A DNA stretch of 64,000 bases, from assembly GCF_030124375.1 (NCBI RefSeq), contig NZ_JASKLS010000001.1:602526-666525 (forward strand). Reading direction: 5' to 3'. The translations under genes and the position numbers were made by a program. Of this stretch, positions 25,105 to 33,604 are shown one piece after another. Positions within the stretch are counted from its first letter, which is position 1. Each line of letters opens with the position of its first letter. Origin of the DNA: Sinorhizobium sp. 6-70 (lineage in GTDB: Bacteria; Pseudomonadota; Alphaproteobacteria; Rhizobiales; Rhizobiaceae). The notes below the pieces were generated by a model. That model had not been told where the DNA came from. It searched no databases and saw only the letters and a list, made by a program, of their open reading frames with translations.

Positions 25105-26316
25105 TCACGACGTTGCGGTGGCCGTGCGCTTGGCGGCAGACGCCACCGCGACAAAGGCCGCCATGCCGACTGCGCCAAGGCACGCATTGGCCATCAAGGC
25201 GACGTTGCTTCCGAAACGCTCCATCAACACGGAGAAAACGAACGGTGCCATTGCGCCCGCAGCCAGCCGTGCGGCGGCCATGCGGCCAGTTATCGCTCCG
25301 TAGCCCCCCGATCCGAACATCCAGAGTGGCAGGGAGCCCTGCGCGATGCTGTTGATGCCCGACCCAAGGCCAAGACAGATCGCGAAAGCCACGGCCCCGG
25401 GCAGCCAGGTTCCGGACAGGCCGAGGATAAGGACGCCGGCGACGATGAGCGCGGCGGACAGCGTCGCGAGCGCAGGTGGCGGCAGGTTTTTGCCGAATGC
25501 CATGTTGATCAGCCTGCTCAGGACCTGCGAGGGCCCGAACAGCGACCCGATCACGACCGCTGCCGTCCCGAAGCCGATCGCCCCCAGCATCGGAACCATG
25601 TGGGTCAGCATCGCCGAAAGCGTGAACCCCTGCAGGGCAAAAGCCAGTGACACAAGGAGCATGCCGCGTCGCCTGACCTCGACCGGAAGTGCGCCGACAA
25701 CCACGTGCCCATCCCTGCCGGTGAATTTGGCCGCTTCGGACCTCCTGCTCCACATGATCCAGTAATGAAGCGGAAGGCAGACGATCAGATTCAACGCCGC
25801 GTAGGCGATGTAGATTTCCCGCCAGGAGAAATGCTCGTGAAGGCTCGCGGCGATCGGCCAGAAGATTGTCGAGGCGAAACCCCCGATCAGGGTGAGACAG
25901 GTGATGCTGCGTGAAGCCGCCATTGGGCGGCTTTCCACGAGCGCCGCGAAAGCCGCCTGGTACTGCACCATGCCGGATGCAACTTCCAAGAGGACGATGG
26001 AGAGTGCGAACACCGCGATCGAGGGCGACCAGGCGCACAGCAGGAGGGCGAGCGCCGAGATCGCCGAGCCGATAGTCATGACCATGGCCGCGCCCAACCG
26101 ATCCATCCATCCCCCGACGAATGGAGCCGAAAGCCCGCCCGCAAACAGCGAGGCGGAAAAGACGCCGAACACCTGCTCGACGCTCAGCCCGAGGTCGCGC
26201 GCCATTCCTGGCGCGAGGATGCTGAAGCTGTAGTAGAGCGTGCCGTAGCCGATGATCTGGGTTAATCCGAGCGCGGCGACGATGGCCGCAGGGACGCCGG
26301 GCTTCATATCAGACAT
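25105..26316 (-). CDS. MFS transporter, probable arsenite exporter (ArsK-like)
   Basis: A 403-residue major facilitator protein with about 12 hydrophobic segments. AAIVAALGLTQIIGYGTLYY opens TM1, and GGWMDRLGAAMVM is the loop 2-3 motif. It is co-transcribed with an arsR copy whose stop overlaps its start by 8 bp, so arsenic or antimony control is likely. In Agrobacterium, the MFS protein ArsK in ars loci exports arsenite, antimonite and trivalent organoarsenicals; this gene fits that role by family and location, though the sequence alone does not prove it. It is convergent with arsH. Confidence 0.82.
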   Translation of the reverse strand: MSDMKPGVPAAIVAALGLTQIIGYGTLYYSFSILAPGMARDLGLSVEQVFGVFSASLFAGGLSAPFVGGWMDRLGAAMVMTIGSAISALALLLCAWSPSIAVFALSIVLLEVASGMVQYQAAFAALVESRPMAASRSITCLTLIGGFASTIFWPIAASLHEHFSWREIYIAYAALNLIVCLPLHYWIMWSRRSEAAKFTGRDGHVVVGALPVEVRRRGMLLVSLAFALQGFTLSAMLTHMVPMLGAIGFGTAAVVIGSLFGPSQVLSRLINMAFGKNLPPPALATLSAALIVAGVLILGLSGTWLPGAVAFAICLGLGSGINSIAQGSLPLWMFGSGGYGAITGRMAAARLAAGAMAPFVFSVLMERFGSNVALMANACLGAVGMAAFVAVASAAKRTATATS

Positions 26317-26677
26317 TCTTGCCTTCGGCCGACGCGGAAGACGGCGCACAGCAACCGTCGTCGGCGCCGGTCAATGGCGCGAGCACGCTGGGGTGCCCGA
26401 CGCAGCAATCCTCCATCAGGAACTTCACAAGACCGGACAGCGCATCGTAGCTGGCTGTGTAGACGATCGAGCGGGCCTCCCGCCTCTGTGCGATCAATCC
26501 AGCCCGCTCCAGCTCCTTCAGGTGGAAGGAGACGTTCGAGGGCGAGACGCCCATCGTCTCCGCGATCGCGCCGGCGGCCATGCCCGCGGGCCCCGCCACG
26601 ACGAGCGTCCTGACGATCCCCAACCGGGTCTCCTGAGACAATGCGGCGAATGACATCAGGGCTTGACGTTCTTCCAT
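26309..26677 (-). CDS. arsR: Second ArsR-family repressor
   Basis: A 122-residue ArsR-type winged-helix protein: MSFAALSQETRLGIVRTLVV, AIAETMGVSPSNVSFHLKEL as recognition helix, EARSIVYTASY as wing. Metal-site cysteines lie at EDCCVGHP (about 90-96), with a further Cys pair at DGCCAPS near 108. It differs clearly from the first ArsR, so the two units may respond at different inducer levels. Its stop overlaps the start of the MFS gene. It is divergent from the DUF6428-like gene across a 42-bp gap holding a dyad. Confidence 0.9.
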   Translation of the reverse strand: MEERQALMSFAALSQETRLGIVRTLVVAGPAGMAAGAIAETMGVSPSNVSFHLKELERAGLIAQRREARSIVYTASYDALSGLVKFLMEDCCVGHPSVLAPLTGADDGCCAPSSASAEGKNV

Positions 26678-26678
26678 A

Positions 26679-26704
26679 TTTCAAGAATCCTAAAAATGTT
26701 GAAA
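26679..26704. promoter_or_regulatory. Candidate ArsR operator in the divergent gap
   Basis: TTTCAA-N14-TTGAAA is a perfect dyad at 26679-26704, centred between the arsR2 start and the DUF6428-like gene. Such AT-rich dyads are typical ArsR-family binding sites. It would control both directions. Confidence 0.5.
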
Positions 26705-26719
26705 CGAGGAATAACCGAA

Positions 26720-27244
26720 ATGACGCTGATCGACAATAGCCCGCATGCGCAAAGCGACATCACACTTGGATCGCTGCTCGAGCGGCTGAAGGAAACCGCG
26801 GCGAAACCGCTCGTCTTCGAATATGACGGAAAGATCGTCCGCCCCGGATATCACGTCACGGAAGTAAAGGCCGGCCAGTTCTCCGCCCTCGACTGCGGCG
26901 CGAACCCCGAGGCATGGACGGAAATCTTCGTCCAGTTGTGGGACGTCGACGGCGGCGAACGCACGCACATGCCAGCGGGAAAGTTCTCGGCCATCATCAG
27001 GAAGGTCTCCGAACACGTCGCCCTCGACGGATCGGCCAGACTGACGTTCGAGGTCAGTGATGGCGTGAGCCCGATGCAGCTTTACTGCGCAGACGAGCCG
27101 GTCGAGCGGGACGACGTTCTTTTCATTCGCCTGTCGCCCCGACCCGCGAGTTGCAAGCCCCGCGACCGATGGCTCGCCGAGCAGGCCACACCCTCGCAAT
27201 CGAGTTGCTGCGGCCCCTCGAACACGTCGAAGTGCTGCGCATAG
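26720..27244 (+). CDS. DUF6428-like protein with cysteine-rich tail
   Basis: A 174-residue protein resembling DUF6428 proteins found in ars loci: LERLKETAAKPLVFEYDGKI, then RPGYHVTEVKAGQFSALDCG and AWTEIFVQLWDVDGG, and HMPAGKFSAIIRKVSEHV. The C-terminus SQSSCCGPSNTSKCCA has two Cys pairs and could hold arsenite or another thiophilic metalloid. The family function is unknown. It is divergent from arsR2 and shares the dyad between them. Alternative starts at 26663 and 26696 overlap the operator, so 26720 is preferred although its ribosome site is weak. Confidence 0.75.
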   Translation: MTLIDNSPHAQSDITLGSLLERLKETAAKPLVFEYDGKIVRPGYHVTEVKAGQFSALDCGANPEAWTEIFVQLWDVDGGERTHMPAGKFSAIIRKVSEHVALDGSARLTFEVSDGVSPMQLYCADEPVERDDVLFIRLSPRPASCKPRDRWLAEQATPSQSSCCGPSNTSKCCA

Positions 27245-27262
27245 CCGGGCGGCGCTGTAGCG

Positions 27263-27292
27263 TTGCCATCAGCGGAATTCGCTCCCTATACT
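27263..27292 (+). promoter_or_regulatory. Candidate promoter for the C45-type gene
   Basis: TTGCCA (27263-27268) and TATACT (27287-27292) are separated by 18 bp. The ATG at 27298 begins 6 bp later, so the transcript would begin at or within a base of the start codon, and no Shine-Dalgarno sequence is seen. Confidence 0.4.
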
Positions 27293-27297
27293 CCGCC

Positions 27298-28263
27298 ATG
27301 GAGAAGACCTTCGTCTCAGCACGGGAGGATCGGCCCGGGGAAGACTGGCTTTCCCGGTTCGCGGCGGGTCGGGCGGAAGCAGAAAGCTGGTATTTCGGCC
27401 GGGCGGTGACTTCGAGACCCATCGCCCCCAGCGTCAGGGAGTGTCGCGCTGCGCTTGCGCAGCACATGCCCGAGCTCATCCCGCACTATGAGCACGTCTG
27501 CGCCCTCGTCGGCGACGACGAGCTCGCCCATCGGGTGCTCAGCCACTACCGTCCCGCGCCGGAGGGCTATGGCTGCAGCCAGGCGGTCTGGCTCGGGGAC
27601 GAAGGTCCGGCGCTCATCCGCAACTTCGACTATCCGCCCGACATCGTCTCGGATCGCTTCGAACTCACCGCATGGTCGGGCCTCAAGGTGATCGCGAAGG
27701 CGCAGCGGCCTTGGGGAGGCTGCGTCGACGGCATGAACGAGGAAGGGCTGGTCGCTAGCGTCACGCTCGGCGGCGGCCGCGTCCAGGGCCGCGGCTTCTC
27801 GATCATTCTCATGATCCGCTACGTGCTCGAAACCTGCTTCCGCGTCAGCCAGGCGGTCGACGCCCTTTGCCGCATCCCGGTGGCGCTTGCGCAGAACGTC
27901 ACCCTGCTCGACCGATCGGGCACCTACGCCACCCTCCTCCTCGGTCCCGGCCAGCGGCCGGTCATCACCCGGCTCAAGGCCTGCGCCAACCATCAGCGCA
28001 GCGAACGGGGGTCGCCAAATTCGCTGGCGCGGCAACAGGCGCTCCTGCAGGCGCTCGCGGAACCCTCGATGTCGCTCGAGGGCCTGACCGACCGCTTCCT
28101 TCAGCCACCGGTCCATGCGCGAAATCCGCGCTTCCCGACCCTCTACACCGCCGTCTACCGGCCGGAGGAAGGCCGGGTGGATTATGTCTGGCCCGGCAAA
28201 CGCTGGTCCCAGGGCTTTGCGCATTTTCAGCCGGGCGAGTACACGCATCACTATGGATGCTGA
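27298..28263 (+). CDS. C45-family autoproteolytic acyltransferase/hydrolase
   Basis: A 321-residue protein of the C45/acyl-CoA:6-APA acyltransferase-like NTN-hydrolase family. The probable catalytic Cys is in YGCSQAVWLGD (about residue 92): autocleavage before this Cys would free it as nucleophile. FDYPPD, GCVDGMNEEGL and ANHQRSERGS are consistent with the family. It acts on an amide or thioester of unknown identity. The frame is open upstream but no ribosome site is present; a TTGCCA/TATACT promoter ends 6 bp before the ATG. Its location 54 bp after the DUF6428-like gene may be linked to the arsenic locus or may be coincidence. Confidence 0.75.
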   Translation: MEKTFVSAREDRPGEDWLSRFAAGRAEAESWYFGRAVTSRPIAPSVRECRAALAQHMPELIPHYEHVCALVGDDELAHRVLSHYRPAPEGYGCSQAVWLGDEGPALIRNFDYPPDIVSDRFELTAWSGLKVIAKAQRPWGGCVDGMNEEGLVASVTLGGGRVQGRGFSIILMIRYVLETCFRVSQAVDALCRIPVALAQNVTLLDRSGTYATLLLGPGQRPVITRLKACANHQRSERGSPNSLARQQALLQALAEPSMSLEGLTDRFLQPPVHARNPRFPTLYTAVYRPEEGRVDYVWPGKRWSQGFAHFQPGEYTHHYGC

Positions 28264-28338
28264 AAGCTCAGCATTCACGGCACCCGCGCGCCATGGCTCT
28301 CCGTCAATGCCGTACTCCACGGTCATTCCCATATTCCA

Positions 28339-28477
28339 CCGTCATCCTCGGGCTTGACCCGAGGCACCGTCATCCTCGGGCTTGACCCGAGGATCCAAAC
28401 ACAGGCAGCCAGTGGCGCTCGCGAGACCGGAGTGGCGGCTCGCGTCTGGATCCTCGGGTCAAGCCCGAGGATGACGG
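28339..28477. repeat. Dispersed palindromic element, TCCTCGGGCTTGACCCGAGG type
   Basis: Two tandem CCGTCATCCTCGGGCTTGAC units, then a 60-bp middle, then an inverted unit ending GAGGATGACGG at 28477. The ends match the element at 2416-2583 while the middle differs. Confidence 0.85.
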
Positions 28478-29225
28478 ACTTGGGGGGAAGGCCGGCGACC
28501 GAATGCGCCGCCAACCGGCCTCGAACCGGCGGCGACCTCGCCGCATATGCCGATGTCCGCTCGATCGCTGCACGACACTGGCAACCGTCCCCTTCGACAC
28601 CAGGATACGACCACCTAATTTTCGCTGTTTGACCCCCTAATTTTTTCACTAATTCAACGGCGCTGCCTCGGTGGCAATATATTAGCGCCTGGAAATATTC
28701 TGCCCGCATTCGCCCGCGCCGCGTCCGGCCCCTCCCGAAACGGACGGCCTGCAGGGCGAACTTAGAGAAGCGCCGGCTTCCTGTGGTGATGGGGGCTTTT
28801 TCGTATCCTTAAAGCTTCGCAACGGCTCGCAGCGGCGCTGGCATTTCCTCCAGGAGGATCATTTCAAATGTGCAGCAAGGCAAACGATTCCTTGGAGAAT
28901 TCCTGACGCCATAGCGCCTCGCAGATGCGTGTTCCGACCCACATCCCACGGTCCGCCGCAAGAGGAAAGCGCTCCAGCGAGGCACCGCTGGCGAACAAGA
29001 AATATGATTTCGATTCCGAAACGATCATGGCATTGTAGCGCAGCCGCGTAGCAGGTTGCGGCGCCATCCTTCCCTCCCCAGGAAACCGCGGAACCGCCAA
29101 AGGACGGGGGTTTGTCATGGACCAGCAGCACCTGCAACGACTCGAACGCAAGGTTTCCGACGCTTCTCTAAAGACGACTTCTGCGCTAGGTTAGCCGGGC
29201 CGGCCGCTCACAACAGGAGGTGGCC
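28478..29225. other. Long intergenic region, no convincing gene
   Basis: About 750 bp. A minus-strand frame at 28864-29151 encodes a plausible C-terminal half (ESKSYFLFASGASLERFPLA) but lacks a ribosome site, and a shorter plus-strand frame at 29117 overlaps it. Either could be the remnant of a gene. CAACAGGAGG at 29211-29220 is the ribosome site of the next gene. Confidence 0.4.
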
Positions 29226-29786
29226 ATGAAATGGCTCTTTACCCTCGCGTCGGTAACGTTAGCGTTCTCATCCCCCGGCCTCGCCGGTGAACTTACGGCG
29301 GAAGTTCCCAAGGGAGATCCCGAGTTCATAGCAAAGGCGATGTCCGCTGCCCCGGCGGATATCGGGAAGAATGCCACAATCATTCGGATAGGTGATGGCT
29401 TCAAGACCACCGCCATCAGGACCGGAACAAACGGGTGGACTTGCGCCGTCGATATGAGCGGCGAGCCGTGGTGTACCGATCCCGTCGGGCTTGAATGGTT
29501 CAGGGCGATTTTCACCAAGGCCGAGCCGCCGGACAAGACCGGCTTCGTCTACATGTTTGCCGGAGACCTGGGCACCAGCAACCATGATCCTTATGCGACT
29601 GACAAATCGCATTGGGTTCAGACGGGCCCGCATGTCATGATCGTCGGGAAGGCAGCGCACGAGATGGCGGCCAGTTATCCGCACGAGGTGGACGCCAATC
29701 CAGCGCATCCCTACGTGATGTTTCCGGGTACCAAATATCAGCACCTGATGCTCCCTGCCGACATGGGAACAGGCCACGGCCAGTAG
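29226..29786 (+). CDS. Exported hypothetical protein
   Basis: A 186-residue protein with a clear signal peptide (MKWLFTLASVTLAFSSPGLA, cut near AGE). The mature part contains TTAIRTGTNGWTCAVDMSGE, VGLEWFRAIFTKAEPPDKTG and KSHWVQTGPHVMIVGKAAHE, ending with HPYVMFPGTKYQHLMLPADM. Several His and Met residues could bind metal, but no family name was recognised. Periplasmic. AGGAGG lies 5 bp before the ATG. Single gene. Confidence 0.7.
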   Translation: MKWLFTLASVTLAFSSPGLAGELTAEVPKGDPEFIAKAMSAAPADIGKNATIIRIGDGFKTTAIRTGTNGWTCAVDMSGEPWCTDPVGLEWFRAIFTKAEPPDKTGFVYMFAGDLGTSNHDPYATDKSHWVQTGPHVMIVGKAAHEMAASYPHEVDANPAHPYVMFPGTKYQHLMLPADMGTGHGQ

Positions 29787-30152
29787 CAGCCTCCACCGCC
29801 GCGTCCTGGCCGGCCGCGGCGGATTTCCTCGCCCTGCTCAGCCTTCGGCCCGATCACAGCAGCGACGGAAGAACCTGACGACCGGCGCCCGCGATGGTGT
29901 TGGCGTAGATGTTCAGGAGTGGCGGCAATATACGAATTTTCCTTCAAGCGGCGAACCGCAGACCGTCGCCTTCAACTTCGTCATGCCCTCATGCAGCTTC
30001 CGAAGCGCCGTGATGAAGCCGGGATCGATGGCGCAGGGACCTGCCTGTCGTTCAGGACCTGTGACAAGTACAGGAATGACGGGGGCTCTAGGGAAACCTG
30101 CAACAGGCAACGCATGGCCCGACCGGTCGCCGGGCCATGCGGTTGCCGGGCT
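29787..30152. other. Intergenic gap with a worn repeat
   Basis: About 365 bp. A fragment of the CCTGTG..CACAGGAAT repeat family lies at 30048-30090 (GACCTGTGACAAGTACAGGA then ATGACGG). No gene was convincing. Confidence 0.4.
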
Positions 30153-31349
30153 TCAGGCCCAGTAGTTGTATTCGAGCTGAACGGCGACGGTGGAACCGTT
30201 CGCGACCTGCTGGCTGAACGTACCGTTGAAGGCAATCGTACCGTCTGCGAAATCGGTGTCGCTGAGGACCACTGTCTTCGAATAAGGGTTCAGCGTTTCC
30301 GTGGTGCTGCTGTTCGAGTCGCTGCCGACGATGCTGAACGAGCCACTGTCGACCGTGCCCCCGAGGCTCTCTCTTATGCTGTTCAGATCGGCATCCCCGC
30401 TCACGGTGACGATGCCATCGAAACCGTCCACATCGACAGTGAAAGAGCCCGAAAACGACCGTTCCGTGGTGTCGCCGCCGACTTTCTCGAAGGTGAAGGA
30501 CTCGGTGCCGGTATAGATGTCCGCAGAACCGGCTATTTCGATCGTCAGCGCGTTGGTGGTGGTGCCGCCCTGGCCATCTTCGATCGTGTAATTGACGACG
30601 ACGGTGAGCGTCTCGCCGAGCTTCAGATCGATTGCCCCTCCGGGCTGAAGATCCGGGTGCGACGTGTCGACCGTTACGATGTTGTCCACGACCGTGATGT
30701 AACCGGGAGGCGTGGTGGACCCGGTGCCGCCGTCAACGGTAAAGCTCAGGCTGCCACCGACGACGGAAAGCGTGTCGCCGTCCGGATCCGAAGCCGTTGC
30801 CAGGAGGTCGATCGGAGACGCCGCAACATCTTCGGTCAGCTCCTTCAGGATCGGTTCGGCACTCGGAGGCTGGTTGTCGACGGACCAACCGGCATCGTAG
30901 TCGGCCGGCTCGCGCGTGTCCGTGTAGAACTCCCGGGTGTGATAGATCGTGTCGAGCTTCTTGCCGCTCGCCTGCACCGTCGACCAGGTTTCCGTGTCGA
31001 TCCCGGTGAGGATGGCGGTCAGGTCGATTTCAACGCCGTTGACCAGCATCGTCGGCGCCGGATTCGTGATGCTGGCGCCGTCGACAGCGCCGACCTTGCT
31101 CTGGGCGGCGGCGAAGAGGTCCGAAAGCGTGAAATCTCCGGCGATGACCGCGGCCTTTACCGCAAGCGCGTCATCGACCGAAAGGCCGCCCTGATTGGCC
31201 AGGAAGCCGATGTAGTCGGCGACGGTTACATCTTGCAGCGCTTCGGTAAGCGCCTCGGTGTAGCTGGACGAGAGCTGTCCCTGCGCGGATTGGCTGAGGC
31301 CGGAATCATAGGTTCCGTCCGTCATGAAGCTTGTCGTGAAGAAACTCAT
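30153..31349 (-). CDS. Cadherin/VCBS-like surface or secreted protein
   Basis: A 398-residue acidic Asp/Thr/Ser/Gly-rich protein without a Sec signal. Residues 1-110 are helical (SQSAQGQLSSSYTEALTEAL, VADYIGFLANQGGLSVDDAL) and resemble no domain I know. Residues 180-290 carry DGDTLSVVGGSLSFTVDGGT and YTIEDGQGGTTTNALTIEIA, the cadherin-like tandem-repeat pattern of type I-exported surface proteins. The C-terminus ends VAVQLEYNYWA. The start at 31349 follows AGGGGG; an earlier in-frame Met lacks a site. No exporter is adjacent, so the type I system at 13-16 kb or one elsewhere would be needed. Confidence 0.7.
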   Translation of the reverse strand: MSFFTTSFMTDGTYDSGLSQSAQGQLSSSYTEALTEALQDVTVADYIGFLANQGGLSVDDALAVKAAVIAGDFTLSDLFAAAQSKVGAVDGASITNPAPTMLVNGVEIDLTAILTGIDTETWSTVQASGKKLDTIYHTREFYTDTREPADYDAGWSVDNQPPSAEPILKELTEDVAASPIDLLATASDPDGDTLSVVGGSLSFTVDGGTGSTTPPGYITVVDNIVTVDTSHPDLQPGGAIDLKLGETLTVVVNYTIEDGQGGTTTNALTIEIAGSADIYTGTESFTFEKVGGDTTERSFSGSFTVDVDGFDGIVTVSGDADLNSIRESLGGTVDSGSFSIVGSDSNSSTTETLNPYSKTVVLSDTDFADGTIAFNGTFSQQVANGSTVAVQLEYNYWA

Positions 31350-32042
31350 GCTACTTGCCCCCTGGCTCCGATGCTGGTGCATCGATCGATGCCTGTATGA
31401 GTGTGTTCAAAAAATTCAGTTACCTTTCCCGTCCTCTCGAGCGCCCCCGCGTTCTCTAAGATTTGGGAAATTCGTCGCGACTAATTCGCGTTCTCGAAAG
31501 GGTGGAAACCGGCCAATGGCGGCCGGTTTCCCCTCGCTGAAGCCGGAGCCCCTCATCGGGCGAATACTCTACACACGCTTTCGCCCTCCCCGACCAGCGC
31601 GTTCAAAATGGCTGGCCCGGCAAACATGTTGAAAATTTATCTTGATTCCCCCTCAGCCGCGCTCACGCTCGCGCGTCGGCTTCCGCAGTAGAATCCCCTA
31701 TCCCCTTCTACCTCTTACCATATTCCATAGTTTAAGAAACGAATATTTCTGAGTAGTACTTTAATTCGAAAGGAGTAGATTTAAGCCGTCTCGCATTTCA
31801 ACCATTTGACGGTGAGACAATCTATATCGAAGTGCTTTCCGCTTGTCGTTAGCTCTGCGTCCGGGAAATTATCGCCGCGTACATTATCGCTGTGACGACG
31901 GGAACATGGCTGGGGCCGGTCGGCCGCGCGGCGCCAGCAGTTGGTCACCGCGCATTCGTCCCTCCGGACGGCTGACCCGATACGATTGGCTGGGCCTGAG
32001 ACATACGGAACGTTCCCGGCCCACATCCATCGCTGCGTGGCG
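31350..32042. other. AT-rich intergenic region with a strong hairpin
   Basis: About 690 bp upstream of the cadherin-like gene. A perfect 11-bp stem GGAAACCGGCC / GGCCGGTTTCC with a 6-nt loop is at 31504-31531. The part at 31620-31800 is clearly more AT-rich than its surroundings. No coding frame is supported. Confidence 0.5.
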
Positions 32043-32258
32043 CTACCAATTGCCGGGATCCGCCGTGTGGTCGACACTGGCAAACTCGTCGGCCTTTTCC
32101 CGGTCCAGCGTCAGACCGGTTGCGGTCCCTGTCTCATCCGCGACTGAATAGTTGAGCGGCGCCGGCGCTTTGGTCAGTTCCTGATACATCAGCAAGGCAG
32201 CCTCCTCGGCAGTGTCGGCCTCGAACTCTTGCCTGACGGTGACGGTGAACTTGTGCAT
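32043..32258 (-). CDS. Small hypothetical protein
   Basis: A 71-residue soluble protein (MHKFTVTVRQEFEADTAEEA start, then LLMYQELTKAPAPLNYSVAD) with a strand-helix pattern and the conserved-looking end EFASVDHTADPGNW. I believe near relatives occur widely in rhizobia without known function. AGGCGAGGTCAAGGCC upstream contains a plausible ribosome site. Confidence 0.7.
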   Translation of the reverse strand: MHKFTVTVRQEFEADTAEEAALLMYQELTKAPAPLNYSVADETGTATGLTLDREKADEFASVDHTADPGNW

Positions 32259-32319
32259 GGCCTTGACCTCGCCTGTGCTGGTTGGACCGCTCGCGCTGGT
32301 GCCGATGATCCAGTTCTCG

Positions 32320-32368
32320 CTACTGCATGTTCCTTAAATCCTACCCGATTTAAGGAAACATGCAGTAG
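32320..32368. repeat. RIME-like palindrome, single
   Basis: CTACTGCATGTTCCTTAAAT and ATTTAAGGAAACATGCAGTA then G form a near-perfect inverted repeat, equal to palindrome 2 of the mosaic elements. Confidence 0.85.
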
Positions 32369-32400
32369 GCCGCATAGAGAAGCTGCTGCCGCATCACTCT

Positions 32401-33390
32401 TCAGTCGGTGAACTCGACGACGACGCCCGGCTTGACCATCGCCGCCAGTTCCTCGGCATCCCAGTTTGTAAGGCGTACGCATCCATGTGACCCCGCCTTG
32501 TCGACGAGCGACGGTTCCGGCGTGCCGTGGATCCCGTAGGTTGGTTCGGTCAGGTCGATCCAGACGCTTCCCACTGGGTTGTTGGGGCCGCTGGGCAGCG
32601 TCAGGCGCTTGGTGTTATCGCCCTGCTTGAAGTTGAGTTCGGGGTTGTAGACGTAGACGGGCTTTCGACCGACGCCTTTCACCTTGTGCGTGCCGGAAGG
32701 CGAAGGCGTCTCATCGCTGCCGATCGTGGCGGGATAGACTGCAATCAGCGAGCCGTCTTCCGCGAACGCCGCGACCTGGCCCGCGCGCCTGCGCGCCTCG
32801 ATCCGTTTGACCCTGCCCTTGCCCTCCTTCGCGGCGCCGGGCATTGCAACCGACACCGTATCCCCAACGGCAAACGCCGAGCCCGGATTGAGCGCCTTCA
32901 AAAGGTCGATGTCCATGTGGAACCGCTCGGACAGCCTCTCCGCGACGCTCGTATAGCCAAGGTGCTTCATCTCGGCCTGCTTGGCGTAGTCTTCGGGGAT
33001 GCGCTCGACCAGATCCTTGGCATCCTCTTCAGTGACTCGATAGGGCTCGATGGCGGGCTTGTCGTCCGGAAGGCGGCCGATGAGCTCGGGGTCCGGCTTT
33101 CCATCGACGGGAAGATGCTGCATGGCCTCGAACCCGGCGATCGCTTTGGTGACGTTCTCGCCATAGTAGCCGTCGATCACGCCGGGGGACGAACCCGCGC
33201 GGTCGAGAAGCACCTGGAGATGGACGATGGCGGGTTCCGGTTTGGGCGAGTCCTCGGCCGGCCGTTCCTGCGGGATCGAGGCGAGCGAAGCCTTGTTAAT
33301 GGTTTCCGGCTGAAGCTCCTCAGCACCGGCGGTGCCGCAGAGACCCAATGTCAACGATGCTGCGAAGAAAGCCATGCTCTTCATGAACAT
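32401..33390 (-). CDS. L,D-transpeptidase with peptidoglycan-binding domain
   Basis: A 329-residue periplasmic enzyme. Residues 1-24 are a signal peptide (MKSMAFFAASLTLGLCGTAG region). A peptidoglycan-binding helix bundle lies at 55-110 (VIDGYYGENVTKAIAGFEAM), a LysM-like segment around 160-185 and the YkuD domain in the C-terminal third: GIHGTPEP and SHGCVRLTNWDAEEL with the catalytic Cys near 304. It makes 3-3 or lipoprotein-peptidoglycan crosslinks in the cell wall. The first codon could be GTG 33393 or ATG 33390; 33390 is taken. Confidence 0.92.
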   Translation of the reverse strand: MFMKSMAFFAASLTLGLCGTAGAEELQPETINKASLASIPQERPAEDSPKPEPAIVHLQVLLDRAGSSPGVIDGYYGENVTKAIAGFEAMQHLPVDGKPDPELIGRLPDDKPAIEPYRVTEEDAKDLVERIPEDYAKQAEMKHLGYTSVAERLSERFHMDIDLLKALNPGSAFAVGDTVSVAMPGAAKEGKGRVKRIEARRRAGQVAAFAEDGSLIAVYPATIGSDETPSPSGTHKVKGVGRKPVYVYNPELNFKQGDNTKRLTLPSGPNNPVGSVWIDLTEPTYGIHGTPEPSLVDKAGSHGCVRLTNWDAEELAAMVKPGVVVEFTD

Positions 33391-33482
33391 CACAAATCCG
33401 CAGCGCCCGAACTTGTTCCACCGCGGGTTCTGGGGAGCGCGGCGCAGCGTCTCCCCGAAAACACGCGCTGGCCCGCCCCTCG

Positions 33483-33576
33483 CCCTTAAATCCTGGCGGA
33501 TTTCAGGTTAGAAACATGCGGCAATTCGCAGTGCTCCAGCGCCCTTTGCGCGTCTCAACAAACGCGCGACGCTGGG
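33483..33576. repeat. RIME-like element, degenerate
   Basis: CCTTAAATCCTGGCGGATTT and AACATGCGGCAATTCGCAGT, then CTCCAGCGCCCTTTGCGCGT...ACGCGCGACGCTGG, follow the order of the full mosaic with worn arms. It ends 28 bp before the cyclase gene at 33605. Confidence 0.7.
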
Positions 33577-33604
33577 GCGGACCCGAAGCGAGGACGAAGC
33601 CATC

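Noticed and set aside
28864..29151. Minus-strand frame ending FSKESFALLHI
   Set aside because: Plausible composition but no ribosome site or family; it overlaps a second weak frame. Kept only as a note in the gap entry.
29855..29947. Short minus-strand frame encoding LLNIYANTIAGAG-like sequence
   Set aside because: Reads like the end of a protein but has no start codon or upstream portion in frame; may be a gene remnant, not supportable.
29919..31400. A 493-codon plus-strand frame
   Set aside because: It lies opposite the cadherin-like gene, which has a ribosome site and a recognisable domain; the plus frame is Arg/Val-rich without a fold.
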